From positions 23,533 through 87,532 of the forward strand of contig JAFYGE010000003.1 in assembly GCA_017543335.1 (NCBI GenBank): a stretch of 64,000 nt of DNA, written 5' to 3'. This DNA comes from Ruminococcus sp. (GTDB lineage Bacteria > Bacillota > Clostridia > Oscillospirales > Ruminococcaceae). Position 1 is the stretch's first letter. Each line of letters starts with the position of its first letter. The notes beneath the pieces were generated by a model that saw nothing but the letters and a program-made list of their open reading frames with translations, had not been told where the DNA came from and searched no databases. Position numbers and translations under genes: made by a program. Shown here piece after piece: positions 1 through 7,169 of this stretch.

Positions 1-302
1 ACATCTCCGTTGATAAAGCTCATAAGTTTTGCGATATCCTCCAGCTTCATGGCACCCCGCAGCATATTTATCAGGAGTATTCGCACAACTTGCTGTTCTG
101 AGTATTTTTTCCCTTTTGTACCGGATACCCACCCTCGCTTTATCCAGTTCTGAATGGTAGTACCTTCCAGACCTGTGAGCTTTGATAACTGAGAAAGCGT
201 AAGACCTCCGGTGGCTTCAAGTACAGGAGAGATCATGGTAAATGCTGCATCTCTTGCCTGTTCTGAATATTTAAGTGTTGTACCGGGAATATAACGATTC
301 AT
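1..302 (-). CDS. DUF1836 family HTH-type regulator (3' end outside window)
   Basis: Reading from ATG at 302 down to base 1 gives 100 residues in one open frame, so the gene is cut by the window edge. The start is supported by AGGAGG at 312-317, about 10 bases upstream. The sequence has a helix-turn-helix look with TLSQLSKLTG followed by TIQNWIKRGWV, then a second helical block (EQQVVRILLINMLRGAM). This order resembles the DUF1836 family, small MerR/HTH-like proteins of Firmicutes with no settled function. Binding DNA is an inference from the HTH. An inverted repeat in its own promoter suggests autoregulation. Family assignment is from recalled motif pattern only. Confidence 0.7.
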   Translation of the reverse strand, partial: MNRYIPGTTLKYSEQARDAAFTMISPVLEATGGLTLSQLSKLTGLEGTTIQNWIKRGWVSGTKGKKYSEQQVVRILLINMLRGAMKLEDIAKLMSFINGD

Positions 303-332
303 ATTTATATGTCCTCCTTACGTGATGTTATG

Positions 333-361
333 ATTATATCACAGGTTCACATGAACTTCAA
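333..361 (-). promoter_or_regulatory. Promoter with inverted-repeat operator candidate for the DUF1836 gene
   Basis: On the minus strand TTGAAG (356-361) and TATAAT (333-338) are separated by exactly 17 bases, a good sigma-A promoter. Between the boxes lies GTTCA-NN-TGAAC (345-356), an inverted repeat that would be covered by polymerase and so could act as a repressor site. The operator role is inference. Confidence 0.6.
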
Positions 362-482
362 GTCTGCTCAAAAGACATTTTAAGGCGGTATCTGACATTT
401 TTTGGAATATATCATAATAAATCTCATTAATTCGCATTTTTTCATGCTTTTTCGCTCGTATATGCAAAAATTTGCAAAATGC

Positions 483-511
483 GTGACAAATTCAAATAAT
501 TGTGTTATAAT
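483..511 (+). promoter_or_regulatory. Sigma-A-type promoter upstream of metG
   Basis: GTGACA (483-488), 17-base spacer, TATAAT (506-511). The repeat A element starts six bases after the -10 box, so the metG transcript would begin at or inside the element and carry almost all of it as a 5' leader. Confidence 0.5.
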
Positions 512-516
512 AATAG

Positions 517-696
517 TTAAGGCAACACCGCACAAAGACCGCCTGACGTCTTTGTACTGAATCTGCTTGGATATTTTCCGCCATCTTGCACAGAAATCCC
601 TTGACATACTTCAGTATGCCTGCGGAATTTCTATACAATCTGACGAAAAATCTCACGGTGCATCTTCAGCACAATCTTTGTGCGGTATTGCCTTAA
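517..696. repeat. Repeat A copy 1, TTAA-ended inverted-repeat element
   Basis: A 180-bp element bounded by TTAAGGCAACACCGCACAAA (517-536) and, at 677-696, its reverse complement with one mismatch. The TTAA at both outer ends is either part of the terminal repeat or a TTAA target duplication. The interior shares a block of about 80 bp with the copy at 54596-54740 (from CTTGCACAGAAATCCC to CAATCTGACGAAAAAT). It has no coding capacity that I trust. It looks like a small non-autonomous mobile element, now sitting in the leader of metG. Confidence 0.75.
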
Positions 697-750
697 GCTT
701 TTCTTCCATTAGGAAAAGAAATTTATACACACTGATTGGAGCGATATTTT

Positions 751-2721
751 ATGTCAAAGAAACCCTTTTACATTACTACACCGATATATTATCCATCGGG
801 CAATCCTCATATAGGTCATTGCTATACAACTGTAGCCTGTGATTCAATAGCCCGCTACAGACGAATGCAGGGTTATGATGTAATGTTCCTCACAGGTACA
901 GATGAGCATGGTTTGAAAATAGAGCAGAAAGCTGCTGAACAGGGCGTAACTCCTAAGGAGTACGTTGATGTTATAGTTGATAAATTCAAGAGCCTCTGGA
1001 AATATATGAATATAAGCTACGACAGGTATATCAGAACTACTGACGATTACCACGTTGAATCAGTTCAGAAGATATTCAAGACTCTTTACGATAAGGGCTA
1101 TATCTATAAGGGTGAGTACTCAGGAAAATACTGCACACCTTGCGAGAGCTTCTGGACCGATTCTCAGCTCGATGAGAATGGCTGCTGTCCGGAATGTCAC
1201 AGACCTGTGACATTCGCTAAGGAGGAAGCTTACTTCTTTAAAATGTCTCCTTTTGCAGAGCGTATCGAAAAGCTCCTCACTGAGACTGACTACCTTCAGC
1301 CTAAAACAAGAGCTACTGAGCTTGTAAATAACTTCATTAAGCCCGGTCTTGAGGACCTCTGCGTTTCACGTACCACTTTCAAGTGGGGAATCCCTGTAAC
1401 TTTCGATGAGGGACACGTTGTATATGTATGGATAGATGCACTCTCAAACTACATCACTGCAATGGGTTACGAGAATTCTGCATACAATGACTTTGAAAAA
1501 TACTGGCCTGCTGATGTTCATATGGTAGCTAAGGACATCATGAGATTCCACGCTATTATATGGCCTGCAATGCTCATGGCACTCGAACTTCCGCTTCCTA
1601 AGCACCTTGCTATACACGGCTGGATAACAATGAACGGAGAGAAAATGTCCAAGTCACTGGGCAATGTAGTTGACCCGTTCGTGCTTGGCGAGCGTTACGG
1701 ATGCGATGCTATCAGATACCATATCCTCAGAGAAATGGCTCTCGGAGCTGACAGCTCGTTCTCCAACGAGATAATGATAAACCGCATAAACTCAGACCTC
1801 GCAAACGGCTTCGGAAACCTTGTTTCACGTACTGTAGCTATGGCTGATAAGTACTTTGGCGGAACTCTCCCGGAGGAGCGTCTGGAGGCTGACATCGATA
1901 AGGACTTCATATCTGTTGTTACAGCACTCCGCTCGGAAGTCGATAAGTATATGGACGAGACTAAGCTCAAATCCGTACTTGAGGAAATATTCAAGGTCGT
2001 TGACCGTGCTAATAAGTATATCGACGAGACAGAGCCGTGGAAGCTCGGCAAGAATGAGGCTGATAAGCCGAGACTTGCTTCTGTACTCTATAATCTGCTT
2101 GAAGCTATCAGAGTTATTTCAACTCTTCTTTCACCATTCATGCCTACAACAATGCCAAAGGTATGGGAGCAGATCGGTGCATCAGCTGAGGACGCAACCT
2201 ATGATAATGCTGATAAGTTCGGAGTTCTTCCAAAGAACGTAACTGTTCACAAGGGCGAGATACTCTTCCCAAGAATCGACGTTGACAAGGAAATTGACGA
2301 GCTTAATGCAATACTCCAGAAGAACATGGAAGAAGCTCAGTCCAAGCTTTCAGCAGAGGAAAAGGGCGAAGCACCTGCTGAGCCTATCGAGCTTGCTCCT
2401 GAGATAACTATAGATGATTTTGCAAAGGTCGAAATAAGAGTAGCTAAGGTAATTGCCTGCGAGAAGGTAAAGAAGTCGGATAAGCTTCTCTGCCTGCAGC
2501 TTGACGACGGTATGGGCGGACGTCAGGTCGTATCCGGAATAGCTCAGTATTATACTCCGGAAGACCTCATAGGCAAAAAGATACAGCTTATTGCAAATCT
2601 TAAACCTGTAAAGCTCAGAGGTGTTGAGAGCAACGGCATGATATGTGCGGCAGATACTCCGGACGGCGTTAAAGTTATCTTTGTTGATGACTCTATTCCG
2701 GTAGGTTCTAAAATCAGATAA
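751..2721 (+). CDS. metG: Methionyl-tRNA synthetase
   Basis: Charges tRNA-Met with methionine in the cytoplasm. The 656-residue protein has the class I HIGH motif (PSGNPHIGH, near residue 20), a zinc knuckle of four cysteines (CTPC near 128 and CCPEC near 147), the KMSKS loop (GEKMSKSLGN, near 298) and a C-terminal EMAP/Trbp-like tRNA-binding OB-fold from about residue 555 (KVEIRVAKVIACEKVKKSDK). This is the long form with a fused dimerising tRNA-binding domain. I chose ATG at 751 over an in-frame TTG at 736 because GGAG (738-741) is well placed for the ATG and family members start MSKKPFYITT-like. It is transcribed alone and ends at a strong terminator. Confidence 0.97.
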   Translation: MSKKPFYITTPIYYPSGNPHIGHCYTTVACDSIARYRRMQGYDVMFLTGTDEHGLKIEQKAAEQGVTPKEYVDVIVDKFKSLWKYMNISYDRYIRTTDDYHVESVQKIFKTLYDKGYIYKGEYSGKYCTPCESFWTDSQLDENGCCPECHRPVTFAKEEAYFFKMSPFAERIEKLLTETDYLQPKTRATELVNNFIKPGLEDLCVSRTTFKWGIPVTFDEGHVVYVWIDALSNYITAMGYENSAYNDFEKYWPADVHMVAKDIMRFHAIIWPAMLMALELPLPKHLAIHGWITMNGEKMSKSLGNVVDPFVLGERYGCDAIRYHILREMALGADSSFSNEIMINRINSDLANGFGNLVSRTVAMADKYFGGTLPEERLEADIDKDFISVVTALRSEVDKYMDETKLKSVLEEIFKVVDRANKYIDETEPWKLGKNEADKPRLASVLYNLLEAIRVISTLLSPFMPTTMPKVWEQIGASAEDATYDNADKFGVLPKNVTVHKGEILFPRIDVDKEIDELNAILQKNMEEAQSKLSAEEKGEAPAEPIELAPEITIDDFAKVEIRVAKVIACEKVKKSDKLLCLQLDDGMGGRQVVSGIAQYYTPEDLIGKKIQLIANLKPVKLRGVESNGMICAADTPDGVKVIFVDDSIPVGSKIR

Positions 2722-2768
2722 AAAAACAGCGGCTGATGCAGAAACGCATCAGCCGCTGACTTTTTTAT
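2721..2768 (+). terminator. Intrinsic terminator after metG (also faces the 2773 gene)
   Basis: A 13-bp perfect stem (2727-2739 with 2746-2758, loop AGAAAC) is followed by six T residues (2761-2766). It is preceded by six A residues at 2721-2726, so it can also stop transcription arriving on the minus strand from the convergent dockerin gene. Confidence 0.92.
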
Positions 2769-2772
2769 TTGA

Positions 2773-3552
2773 TTATTCTCCGGCAATTATATTTTCCCAA
2801 GAAACCTTGCCTTCGTAAGCGTAGTATCTGAGGATGAGTCCGGCGTCTGAGCCGTCTATAGAGTCGTCCCCGTTGATATCTCCGGCAGCTTTCATAATAT
2901 TGTCGAATGTAGAAGGCTGTTCTGCACCTGTAACTGCAAATTCATTGAGCACCATAGCAGCATCTGTGCCGTCAACAGAGCCGTCGCCATTTACATCGCC
3001 TTTAATGAAAGATTCCATATTGAGCGTGTAATTCTTTACTGTCAGAGTACCGTTATCGAGCTTTTGTTCACCTTCGGAAGTAAGCTCTACCATAGCTGCA
3101 TCTGAGCCTTCCTCAGCTAAAGTGAAATTATAAGCGATACCGGTGTAGCTGTTTGGGTTATCGTTTACGTCAGCCACAGTGAAGGTGTCGGTGATAGGAT
3201 CTGTAACAGCATTGAATTTACCGCCCTTGACTGTAATGCTTATATGATAATTTCTGTAATCGTCCTCAGTATTATCGTGACCCTCTATTTCAAATGCAGC
3301 CTGAGTTTTTTCAATATCGGTCACATAGTAAGGGAGAGCAAGTCCCTCCGGAGAATCAAATGTTATCTCAACGTGAGCGGAGTAGCCTTCCGGAAGTTTT
3401 ATTCCTACAGCACCGTTAACGTCATTTTCGTTGAAGAAATCGTATACAGGCTTTTCAGATACTAAAGGAGCTTCAGCAGCATTGACCTGCATTATTGGCA
3501 TTGCAGCAAGAAAAGCCGCTGTGATAAAAGCCGTTGATCTAATGAATTTCAT
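2773..3552 (-). CDS. Secreted dockerin-domain protein of unknown function
   Basis: A 259-residue protein with a signal peptide (MKFIRSTAFITAAFLAAM, cleavage near VNA-AE). A middle part of about 150 residues is rich in beta-strand-like sequence with no enzyme motif I know. A C-terminal type I dockerin from about residue 183 has two calcium loops (GDVNGDGSVDGTDAA and GDINGDDSIDGSDAG). It should be exported and docked to a cohesin of the cellulosome. The ATG at 3552 fits the upstream GAGAAGTG better than the GTG at 3561. It is the last gene of the minus-strand operon from 9242, 21 bases after the AlgJ/AlgX-like gene. Its role in that operon is unknown; a structural or binding module is one possibility. 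Confidence 0.85.
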   Translation of the reverse strand: MKFIRSTAFITAAFLAAMPIMQVNAAEAPLVSEKPVYDFFNENDVNGAVGIKLPEGYSAHVEITFDSPEGLALPYYVTDIEKTQAAFEIEGHDNTEDDYRNYHISITVKGGKFNAVTDPITDTFTVADVNDNPNSYTGIAYNFTLAEEGSDAAMVELTSEGEQKLDNGTLTVKNYTLNMESFIKGDVNGDGSVDGTDAAMVLNEFAVTGAEQPSTFDNIMKAAGDINGDDSIDGSDAGLILRYYAYEGKVSWENIIAGE

Positions 3553-3573
3553 TGTTATCACTTCTCTTTTCTG

Positions 3574-4962
3574 TTATAGATTTATCTGTATTGTGCGTCC
3601 GTTATCATTGATAACTGAGACTGTAACATTACTTCCCTCAGTGTATGCGGCGGACGGAATGTATATCGAGAATCCATTGTCACTGGACTCTCCGCTGCGG
3701 TCGAGTTTCTGGTCTTCAAAGCAGTTGAAAGCTTTGTATGACTTATCTCCGACTGTAACGACTATGGAGACTTTATCGCTTTCAAAACACTTATCAGGGA
3801 GTTCACCAAACAGGTGAGTAAGCTCGCCAAACTGTTCTGACCTGAAGCTGTAGCTGTCACCGGAATAAAGAGCGGTTGCAGCAGGTGTTTCGGTTTCAGG
3901 AGCTTCCATTACCGGAGCGTATTTTTGCAGATTACCGATGTTACGCTCGACTATCTCCAATATAACATCTCCGCCGTTTATGCTGTCCATACGGTAAGGG
4001 ACAGAGCGTGAAAACTCGGCAGATGCGTAGCTTTCAGCCATATACGGGAGTATTGCTTCGCCGTAGGAATCTCGCCACATCAATAATGTGTCCTCTCCGG
4101 TCTCACAAATAGTATTTATAGTTATATCGTCAAGACCTTTGAATCTTCCACGGTAGTTATAGGTGAACTCGTAGTCGTTATATACCTGAGTGTCCTTTGC
4201 GTCCTCGGCAGGGTATATCATAGCAGCGAGGTCGCCAAGACGGTCATCTCGTGTGAACCAGCGTGTACCGGCAGGACAGAATTTATGTCCGAGCATCTCC
4301 ATGAGTTTTACGTGACCGGCATAAGCTCCCATATTGTTCCAGTGAGTATCAGTTTTATGATAGAGCGGCATACTTGAATCGGTGTTAAGTATAGTCTCTT
4401 TCATATCGCACCAGTAGTCCTTGTCTTTCAGGGACTCTGCGAGTCTTTCGTAATTGTCCTTATTGTCGGAGCTTACGTAGTTGAACGGCATATATTCAGG
4501 ATACACCGAGTTTTTGTTCGGAGCTATCATAAATAAGAAATCAGCTCCGTGTTGACTGCAATAGTCGTTCATCAGCTCGATATTGCTGAGGATATTGTTT
4601 ATACCTCTCTGACTGAGCATATTGATATTCAGGAAATCATTGACTGTAGCTCCGTAGTAGAGCCAGCCGTCCTTGCCGACTATAACGTCCTTGTTAGGGG
4701 ATGTGCCGAAAACAGTTGATTTCAGTCTGCCGTCAGCATTTACGAGTTCCTGACGGAAAGCGAAATGCTCTGAGAAGTACTTTTCAAACTCATCGAAGTA
4801 ATCGAAGTTGAGTTTGCCGTCTTTTTTTATCTTCGGAGCTTCAGCGAGCTGCCGTTTTTCCTTAGTGGAATCAGTTTTTTTAAACGGAGTCAATGCTGCC
4901 GGAACGAGGCATATTCCTACAAAAGCGGCAGCATATATCCTATAGAGTATATTTTTATTCAT
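3574..4962 (-). CDS. DHHW/AlgJ-AlgX-like surface polymer O-acetylation protein
   Basis: A 462-residue protein with an N-terminal membrane anchor/signal (residues 5-22) and an extracytoplasmic SGNH-like domain. Features typical of the AlgJ/AlgX/DHHW group are visible: the entry motif DVIVGKDGWLYYG, the catalytic Asp/His in HKTDTHWNNMGAY, and the probable nucleophilic Ser in MWRDSYGEAILPY. Such proteins take acetyl groups delivered by a membrane MBOAT protein and place them on extracellular polysaccharide. The MBOAT gene is directly upstream, 11 bases away, the usual pairing. The acceptor polymer cannot be told from sequence. The C-terminal ~110 residues look like an extra beta-rich domain. Confidence 0.85.
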   Translation of the reverse strand: MNKNILYRIYAAAFVGICLVPAALTPFKKTDSTKEKRQLAEAPKIKKDGKLNFDYFDEFEKYFSEHFAFRQELVNADGRLKSTVFGTSPNKDVIVGKDGWLYYGATVNDFLNINMLSQRGINNILSNIELMNDYCSQHGADFLFMIAPNKNSVYPEYMPFNYVSSDNKDNYERLAESLKDKDYWCDMKETILNTDSSMPLYHKTDTHWNNMGAYAGHVKLMEMLGHKFCPAGTRWFTRDDRLGDLAAMIYPAEDAKDTQVYNDYEFTYNYRGRFKGLDDITINTICETGEDTLLMWRDSYGEAILPYMAESYASAEFSRSVPYRMDSINGGDVILEIVERNIGNLQKYAPVMEAPETETPAATALYSGDSYSFRSEQFGELTHLFGELPDKCFESDKVSIVVTVGDKSYKAFNCFEDQKLDRSGESSDNGFSIYIPSAAYTEGSNVTVSVINDNGRTIQINL

Positions 4963-4973
4963 ATTGCCGCCTC

Positions 4974-6380
4974 CTAAAATCTGAAATAGATGAATGGGTT
5001 ATATGAGGCGGATGAAAGAGTGATGATGCACACGGCTAAGAGCACCAGTGAGACTGCGTATGAGCATACATCTGCGGCAGAGGCAGCCTTTGTGGAGCTG
5101 ATTTTCTGCTTTGCGGACTGTATCACCGGCATAGAGAATATTATAGCCAGTCCCAGCATTATGAGGTACATAGGTGTAAGCTGAGCCATGAACATTGAAG
5201 TTCTTGTACTGTTTCCGTTGGTCGGGTCGAACATTCTGCCGATGAAGCGGCAGGCAGTGCCGAGGTCGTCCGCACGGAAGAACACGAAAGCTATTATAGT
5301 TACAAAAACGGCATATATATGCCTGAAAGGTCTGAGCCATTTCTGGGTATTGATTATCTTGTAGGATTCAAGCATGAGAAATCCGCCGTTGAGAAGTCCC
5401 CAGACAATGAAGTTCAGACTTGCACCGTGCCAAAGACCGGTACAGAAGAAAACAAACAGCTTGTTAAGTGCAGTACGCACCTTGCCTTTGCGGTTGCCGC
5501 CGAGTGGGATATACAGGTACTCCTTGAACCATGTCGATACCGAGATATGCCATCTTCTCCAGAATTCCTGTATACTCTGAGAGATATACGGGTAATTGAA
5601 GTTTTCCTTGAAAGTGAAGCCGAACATAGCTCCGAGACCTATAGCCATATCGCTGTATCCGCTGAAATCGAAGTATATCTGGAAGAGGTAGGAAACAGCT
5701 CCCAGCCAAGCCAGCGGGAGTGAAAGCTCCGAGGTATCAAGACCGTAAACATAGTCGGCAGCAAGAGCCATAGTGTTTGCTATGAGGAGCTTTTTTGAAA
5801 GACCGGTAATAAATCGTCTGATTCCCATTGCTGTCTTTTCGGGATCATCTTTTCTGTGATCTATCTGGTCGGCGAAATCGTAGTATTTTACGATAGGACC
5901 TGCAACGAGCTGAGGGAAGAAAGTGATATACAGTGCGACTTTATACAGGTTTTTCTGTATATAATTCGGGTCTTTGTAAGCGTCGATAACGTAAGACATC
6001 GCCTGAAATGTATAGAATGAAATTCCTATCGGCAGAGCTATACTTGGTACAGGTACGCTCACGAAAGGCAGGCTGTTGAGCAGGTCTGCTCCGAAGCCGG
6101 CATATTTGAATATACCGAGCATAACGAGGTTTGCTGTTATCGCCGTTATGAGTACAGGCTTTCTTGCTTTGTTTTCCGGTTTCATGGCGAGTCCGAAGAA
6201 GTAGTTCATGATGATAGATATTATCATCAGGACTACCGCTTTAGGTTCGCCGTAAGTATAGAATGCAATGCTGAATATCAGCAGAAGCACATTTTTAGCA
6301 GTGATAGTAGGTATGACACGGTGCAGGATATACACCGAAGTCATAAAGATGAACAGGAATACGGGACTGCTGAAAACCAA
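4974..6380 (-). CDS. MBOAT family O-acyltransferase (AlgI/DltB-like)
   Basis: A 468-residue, many-times membrane-spanning protein of the membrane-bound O-acyltransferase family. Family landmarks are FYTFQAMSYVIDAY, FFPQLVAGPIVKY, FDFSGYSDMAIGLG, RRWHISVSTWFKEYLYIPLGG and the invariant histidine in GLWHGASLNFIVWG. AlgI-type members move acetyl groups from the cytoplasm across the membrane to a partner such as AlgJ. The partner candidate lies immediately downstream. It belongs to the five-gene minus-strand operon (9242 to 2773) and is preceded by a lipoprotein gene 16 bases away. Specificity (acetyl versus other acyl, target glycan) is not visible. Confidence 0.93.
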   Translation of the reverse strand: MVFSSPVFLFIFMTSVYILHRVIPTITAKNVLLLIFSIAFYTYGEPKAVVLMIISIIMNYFFGLAMKPENKARKPVLITAITANLVMLGIFKYAGFGADLLNSLPFVSVPVPSIALPIGISFYTFQAMSYVIDAYKDPNYIQKNLYKVALYITFFPQLVAGPIVKYYDFADQIDHRKDDPEKTAMGIRRFITGLSKKLLIANTMALAADYVYGLDTSELSLPLAWLGAVSYLFQIYFDFSGYSDMAIGLGAMFGFTFKENFNYPYISQSIQEFWRRWHISVSTWFKEYLYIPLGGNRKGKVRTALNKLFVFFCTGLWHGASLNFIVWGLLNGGFLMLESYKIINTQKWLRPFRHIYAVFVTIIAFVFFRADDLGTACRFIGRMFDPTNGNSTRTSMFMAQLTPMYLIMLGLAIIFSMPVIQSAKQKISSTKAASAADVCSYAVSLVLLAVCIITLSSASYNPFIYFRF

Positions 6381-6396
6381 AACAGTTCCTCCTTTA

Positions 6397-7152
6397 TCAG
6401 CTGATAGTTATCTTAGAAACGGTATCTCCGCTCATATAGAAGTATATTTCCTGATTGCCGCTGTCAGCGAAGAGGTCACTTCCGGAGCTTCCTGCACCCG
6501 GATATGCAGCAGTAACTTCAGCTCTTGACGAACCAACTTTGATACCCTTGTCAGTAGCAAAGCTGCCGCCTGTTATATCTATCTCACCGACATATTCAGC
6601 TCCGCCCATTGTGTATGTGAGCACATCAAGTCCGGAGTAGGAGTATACAGTGTTTGAGTCGCTTCCGTCGCCCTTAGGGATACAAGAAGGAACAGTGCTC
6701 TGAGCACCTGCACCGAGTATATTTGTTATAGAAGATATTGGCTGATCTATGTTGCTGAAAGTGAAAGTAGTGTTGTTATTTGACGGAGTTGCAACAACAG
6801 GTTCTTCATCCTGTGGCTCTTCGTACTCTTCTTCCGGATCTTCCTCGATATATTCAGGTTCTTCCTGAACCGGTTCAGGCTGTTCCGGAGTATCAGCTGC
6901 AACAGTAGTTATATTTGCTTCAGTTGCTTCTGGAGCTGTAGTTTTAGCAGTTGTAGTAGTTGCCTTAGCTTTTGTGGTAGTTACAGCGGATGTGGTAGTA
7001 ACATCAGTAGTGCTTTCAGCAGAAACGGTAGTAGTTTTTATGTCAAGTACGACATCAGAGCTGCTGCTGTTCTTATCTTTTCCGCATGAAACAGCTGAAA
7101 CTGCTGCACAAAGAGCAGCAACAGCAATAATAGTTGTAAATTTAGAATTCAT
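6397..7152 (-). CDS. Lipoprotein with Thr/Glu-rich linker
   Basis: A 251-residue protein with a lipoprotein signal (hydrophobic run, then VSAVSCGK, with Cys near residue 23 as lipidation site). A long low-complexity linker follows: Thr/Ala-rich at 45-80, then Glu/Pro-rich at 90-125. The C-terminal globular domain of about 120 residues contains DKGIKVGSSRAEVTAAYPGA, a pattern seen in many small secreted Firmicutes domains of the SmpA/BLIP-like sort (resemblance only). The linker would hold the domain away from the membrane, within or beyond the wall. It lies in the same operon as the acyltransferase pair and might help it, for example by binding the polymer; that is inference. Confidence 0.8.
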   Translation of the reverse strand: MNSKFTTIIAVAALCAAVSAVSCGKDKNSSSSDVVLDIKTTTVSAESTTDVTTTSAVTTTKAKATTTTAKTTAPEATEANITTVAADTPEQPEPVQEEPEYIEEDPEEEYEEPQDEEPVVATPSNNNTTFTFSNIDQPISSITNILGAGAQSTVPSCIPKGDGSDSNTVYSYSGLDVLTYTMGGAEYVGEIDITGGSFATDKGIKVGSSRAEVTAAYPGAGSSGSDLFADSGNQEIYFYMSGDTVSKITIS

Positions 7153-7169
7153 TGTAAATTAGCCTCCGA

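Noticed and set aside
736-750. Longer metG start at TTG 736
   Set aside because: The TTG is part of the ribosome site TTGGAGCG for ATG 751, and the added residues do not fit the family.
567-842. Open frame through repeat A copy 1 and the metG start
   Set aside because: It overlaps metG in another frame and covers the mobile repeat; no ribosome site.
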